This document shows positions 17,085 through 20,020 of a stretch of DNA of 20,020 bases, in pieces. The position numbers and the translations under genes were made by a program. The stretch covers positions 1 to 20,020 of the forward strand of contig ASPP01006491.1 of assembly GCA_000512085.1 (NCBI GenBank). The letters are read 5' to 3'. This stretch comes from Reticulomyxa filosa (taxonomy: Eukaryota > Foraminifera > Reticulomyxidae). A model generated the notes under the pieces. It did no database searches, was not told the DNA's origin, and was given only the letters and a program-made list of their open reading frames with translations. Each line of letters starts with the position of its first letter. Positions within the stretch are counted from its first letter, which is position 1.

Positions 17085-19571
17085 TCAACTCATAGAGCTG
17101 ATAAGTTTCTGATTTAAAATTTGAATTTGATCAATTTGAGTGGAATTCAATTTGTCGGTGCGATCATATGTCATGAACCCATTGCATTGCAATTCGGTGT
17201 CCGCCATTCTCACATAAACAACACCGGACAAATCGCCTTTCCACAACATAAGTTGGTTGAGGTACGAAGAATACGTAGTCAGCAACTGTTGTGTTGAGTC
17301 AACCACCTTATTTGCAGTGCATGCATTATTGACCCATTCTTTGCCAGTCACAAAATACCCAAGTCCACCATAATTACCCAAGACCGCATATTGCACATCA
17401 CTGGGCAAATTGTCGATTGGAGAAGGAAGACTGTATATATCATTGACATTGCCAAAGCCAAAGGCATTGGCCGAGCCTCCACTGTCGCTATTGATTAAGC
17501 GCGTACTATCCAAAGCACTGATCTCATTTACGACGTCATCAACATTCGAAAACACCTGCCAGCACTCGTCTTCATTGAAGATATCCCACTGAATGACGCT
17601 GTTAACATCCACATATGAGAAACATGACAAGCAAGAGTCAAGTTGTGACATATCGAAGAGATAGAAAATGACCTGGGATGATTTATCTTGCCCAGCACCA
17701 TGGCGTTTAAATCGTTTGTGAAGAGAGGGACAGTATCGGCGGTAGCACCAGAGTACTTTTGCGGGGCGTCTTGCCAAACCAAGACACCAAGCGTGTCTGC
17801 ATGGTAGTACCATCTCTCATTGTGAACCTTTTCTTGAACTCGAATCATATTGAATCCATACCTCTTCACTGATTGCAAGTCGAACAGTATAGCATCGTCG
17901 CTTGGCGCGGTATATATGCCATCCGGCCAATAGCCCATGTCCAGCCAACCATTGGTAAACAATGGTTTGTTATTCAAATAAAACCGTTGAGTTGGTGGTC
18001 CGCCTTGAGCGCCACTGCACTGTAAACAATCACAACAACAATATACATACATATATATATGTATATATTTATTTATTTATTCTCAAAACATAACTCTGCA
18101 AGTGTCACCAGAAGCGACTGGACGACTACCCTTAATCCAACAATCTCCAGACGAGCTATCACAGTTGGTGACAGCCCACGACCAAGCCAGACAACTCGAC
18201 GACTGATTGCACAAGAGCCAACACTCATTGCAGCTGCTCGTTGTCACGGGATAGCCAGGCAGATCATCGCCACCACGGTCCCACCCCGGTTGCGGTCCTG
18301 TCGTCACTGGCGCGGTCAATGTCGATGACAGGTACCGCATCCCAAAGTACGTTTCTACTTCGTCTCCACTTGCCAATGAGATCTTTTTTTTTTTTTTAAA
18401 TTTGTGGTCCCCCTTTTTTTTTAAAAAAAAAAAAAAAGATCATGACAGTTCTAAACGGTCATATCATAAAGAAAAGGGAAATCGGGTGACCATAAAGTCG
18501 CGTTTTGTATTTGCAGCAAAAGGACTTCATTGCAATCTGCAGTTGCGGTAATAATCAATTTGTTGGAACTGCTGTCGTACACTTTCACGGTGAATTGCTC
18601 GCTACTCGGATCGCCATTGACAGTGACCGTGATACTGACAGTCTGCAAATCGGGCGAAGTGATCACTTGAAACCCTTCGATGTAATTCATCGGGATAAAC
18701 TCGAGCCATACTGTTTGCCAAATGCCCGACGTCGGAGTGAACACAGATCCACCGGGCTCGGTCATCGCAGAGATGCTTTGTCGTCCGTTTGGCTGTTGTC
18801 CGTACTCCGTTGGATCGAATACCATCACGTCCAACGTATTCCCACTCTCGTTCACATATTTCGTTATGTCCACAACAAAGCTGTCGTATCCGCCAATATG
18901 CGTCCCTACGATCTCGTTGTTTACATACACCGTCGTGTCCCAGTCCACTGCGCCGAAATTCAGCAATAAACGTGTGTCCGACTTGTTTCGATCGGCAAAA
19001 TCGGTAAATGTCGTACGATAGTGCAAATTACTTTTTTGTAAACATTATTATTATTTTTTTCTATGTGGTTCAATCAAAGGATTTTATATACACGTACACA
19101 AACATAAATATGCATATATGTGTATGTGTACACAAAATTATCGATACACGTAAGTTTGACCAAGTCCTGACAGACAAGACTCGGGAGGAAACGGCACTAA
19201 TATTGTCTCTGGTAACGTGTCTTTGAATCGATTCGATAGCCATTGTGTTTTGCTTTCTTCCACGATTGAATAACCTTCGAACCTGTTTCATATTCCTCTT
19301 TTTTGTTTTTTGTTTTAGTTGTCTCCTATCTCTTGTTCAAAACAACCACAAAGTAAACATCTATTAACTGCCACAGTCCATTCATATTCAACCAATTGTT
19401 CTTTCGAACCATTTGCGGTCTTGGATACTCGGGCAACGTGTTGTTTGGTGTCACCTGGCTACCCCATTGAGTTATTTGGTCTGTAGGTCCACAACTTGTT
19501 CGCGACCATGATTCCACAAGTGCCACGAACAAAAACCATACACAGAATGCAGCAAGAAATGAAAACATCAT
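17085..19571 (-). CDS. Secreted GH2-family protein with PAN/apple-like insert, probably catalytically altered
   Basis: Related to family 2 glycoside hydrolases (beta-galactosidase/glucuronidase group), which cleave beta-linked sugars. Exons on the minus strand are 19571-19369, 19282-19148, 19030-18457, 18382-18095, 18019-17673 and 17598-17085, giving 686 residues. Residues 1 to about 23 are a signal peptide. EYPRPQMVRKNNWLNMNGLWQFEGY starts the sugar-binding domain, continuing with ILVPFPPESCLSGL and GAVDWDTTVYVNNEIVGTHIGGYD. An Ig-like domain ends at WSPDFPFLYDMTISLASGDEVETYFGMRYL. Residues about 331-403 are a Cys-rich insert (eight Cys; CLAWSW, CWIKGS) resembling PAN/apple domains. The barrel then follows: GYWPDGIYTAPSD, GFNMIRVQEK, GVLVWQDAP and NHPSVIQWDIFNE (acid/base Glu525). 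Where the family has GEFGGLG, with the nucleophile Glu, this protein has GNYGGLG (Asn591). The ATG at 19571 is the first in frame. Binding role or unusual chemistry cannot be told apart from sequence. Confidence 0.87.
18047..18064. repeat. Intronic 18-bp TA-rich palindrome (GH2 intron 4)
   Basis: A perfect palindrome ATACATATATATATGTAT in the minus-strand intron 18020-18094 (donor GTTATG, acceptor TTACAG). It is the mannosyltransferase core lengthened by one TA step. Confidence 0.85.
19031..19147 (-). repeat. GH2 intron 2 with diverged TA/CA-rich element
   Basis: A 117-bp intron (donor GTATCG, acceptor AAAAAG) whose phase 2 joining gives GQTYV-NLHYRTTF. Positions 19087-19132 hold TATACACGTACAC, ATATGCATATATG and TGTATGTGTACAC, an imperfect inverted arrangement. 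It is a looser member of the intronic TA-rich set. Confidence 0.6.
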
Positions 19572-20020
19572 CAATTACCTCGTAAAATTCAATCAAAAAT
19601 TTTCTTACTTTGCTAACGCTTGGTTAATATTTTTTCGATCAATTTGACAGTCTATCTAGGTTTCTTTATAAGTATGTGCCATTGATGATTAGAGTACATA
19701 GTGTTTTTTAAATATAATGTAGTGTTAGAAAATTCAATTATACATTTTCTACTAACAAATTTTTATTATACAGTAAGATAAAAAAGAAAGTTGACACCTA
19801 AAATGCCACATTGTGGGGAGTCTGCGTGAATAGCTTCACTAAATGTAATACGAAAGAGTGTTACTCGAAATGATAGTGACTTTCAGTAAACAAAAGTAAA
19901 TTAAAGAATAAATCAAAGGACAAAAGAAAGTAAAGAAAGTAAAGAAAGCAAGTAAGTCAGAGGTAGTTTGTTGAGGAGGTTTAACCCAAAGGGAGCTCCT
20001 TAGTTCCATAAGCGTTCAGC
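19572..20020. promoter_or_regulatory. Upstream region of the GH2 gene
   Basis: It holds the promoter and 5' leader of the minus-strand GH2 gene. CTTATAAAG on the minus strand (19664-19672) is a TATA-like word about 93 bp before the ATG. Beyond it the DNA is AT-rich with a short tandem repeat (19923-19949). No open frame looks like a gene before the window ends. Confidence 0.45.
19923..19949. repeat. Tandem repeat, three copies of AAAGAAAGT
   Basis: Three adjacent 9-bp units; the third ends in C instead of T. Purine-only on the plus strand except for the closing T or C of each unit, and continued by related AAGTAAG words to about 19957. Confidence 0.8.

Noticed and set aside
18505-18969. Plus-strand frames opposite GH2 exon 3
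   Set aside because: Antisense of a conserved GH2 domain; Arg/His-rich shadow composition and no start support.
1-20020. Transposons, long terminal repeats, tRNA genes and CRISPR arrays
   Set aside because: I found no transposase or reverse transcriptase motifs, no paired long repeats, no A/B box pairs and no spaced direct repeats.

Overview
This is nuclear DNA of a single-celled eukaryote. It is AT-rich, and every recognisable gene is cut by short introns (about 50-330 bp) full of poly-A/poly-T runs and TATACATATATGTATA-like stretches. Proteins carry Asn-rich and acidic low-complexity tracts. The intron style and gene content fit a rhizarian, and I lean towards a foraminiferan such as Reticulomyxa; that attribution comes from recollection of style, not from a search. 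I see no tRNA or rRNA gene, transposon, CRISPR array or prokaryotic operon.

Layout. (1) 1060-3384 (+): membrane-anchored N-acetylglucosamine-6-sulfatase-like sulfatase, 3 exons. (2) 3938-6853 (+): probable transcription factor with a Myb/SANT domain and a bZIP basic region, 7 exons, one junction unresolved. (3) 6854-9225: long intergenic stretch with one 58-codon open frame at 8712-8888. (4) 11030-9226 (-): unrecognised protein with long Asn tracts, 3 exons. (5) 11389-12973 (+): RhoGAP protein, 5 exons, divergent from (4) across 358 bp. (6) 14197-16624 (+): GPI mannosyltransferase of the SMP3/PIG-Z type, 6 exons, start uncertain. (7) 19571-17085 (-): secreted glycoside hydrolase family 2 protein, 6 exons, tail-to-tail with (6).

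Exon models were built by hand from frame, splice phase and family conservation. The models for genes 1, 4, 5, 6 and 7 each sum to a multiple of three, and several junctions rebuild conserved family motifs (DDQD, GLDLEGVFRLRG, NHPSVIQWDIFNE).

Three of the genes concern glycans (sulfatase, GPI mannosyltransferase, GH2), but in a eukaryote this adjacency is not evidence of a shared pathway. The points most worth checking are the GH2 protein, which appears to lack its catalytic nucleophile and carries a Cys-rich PAN/apple-like insert; the SANT plus bZIP combination; the palindromic TA-rich element found in introns of five of the six genes; and the relaxed splice sites.
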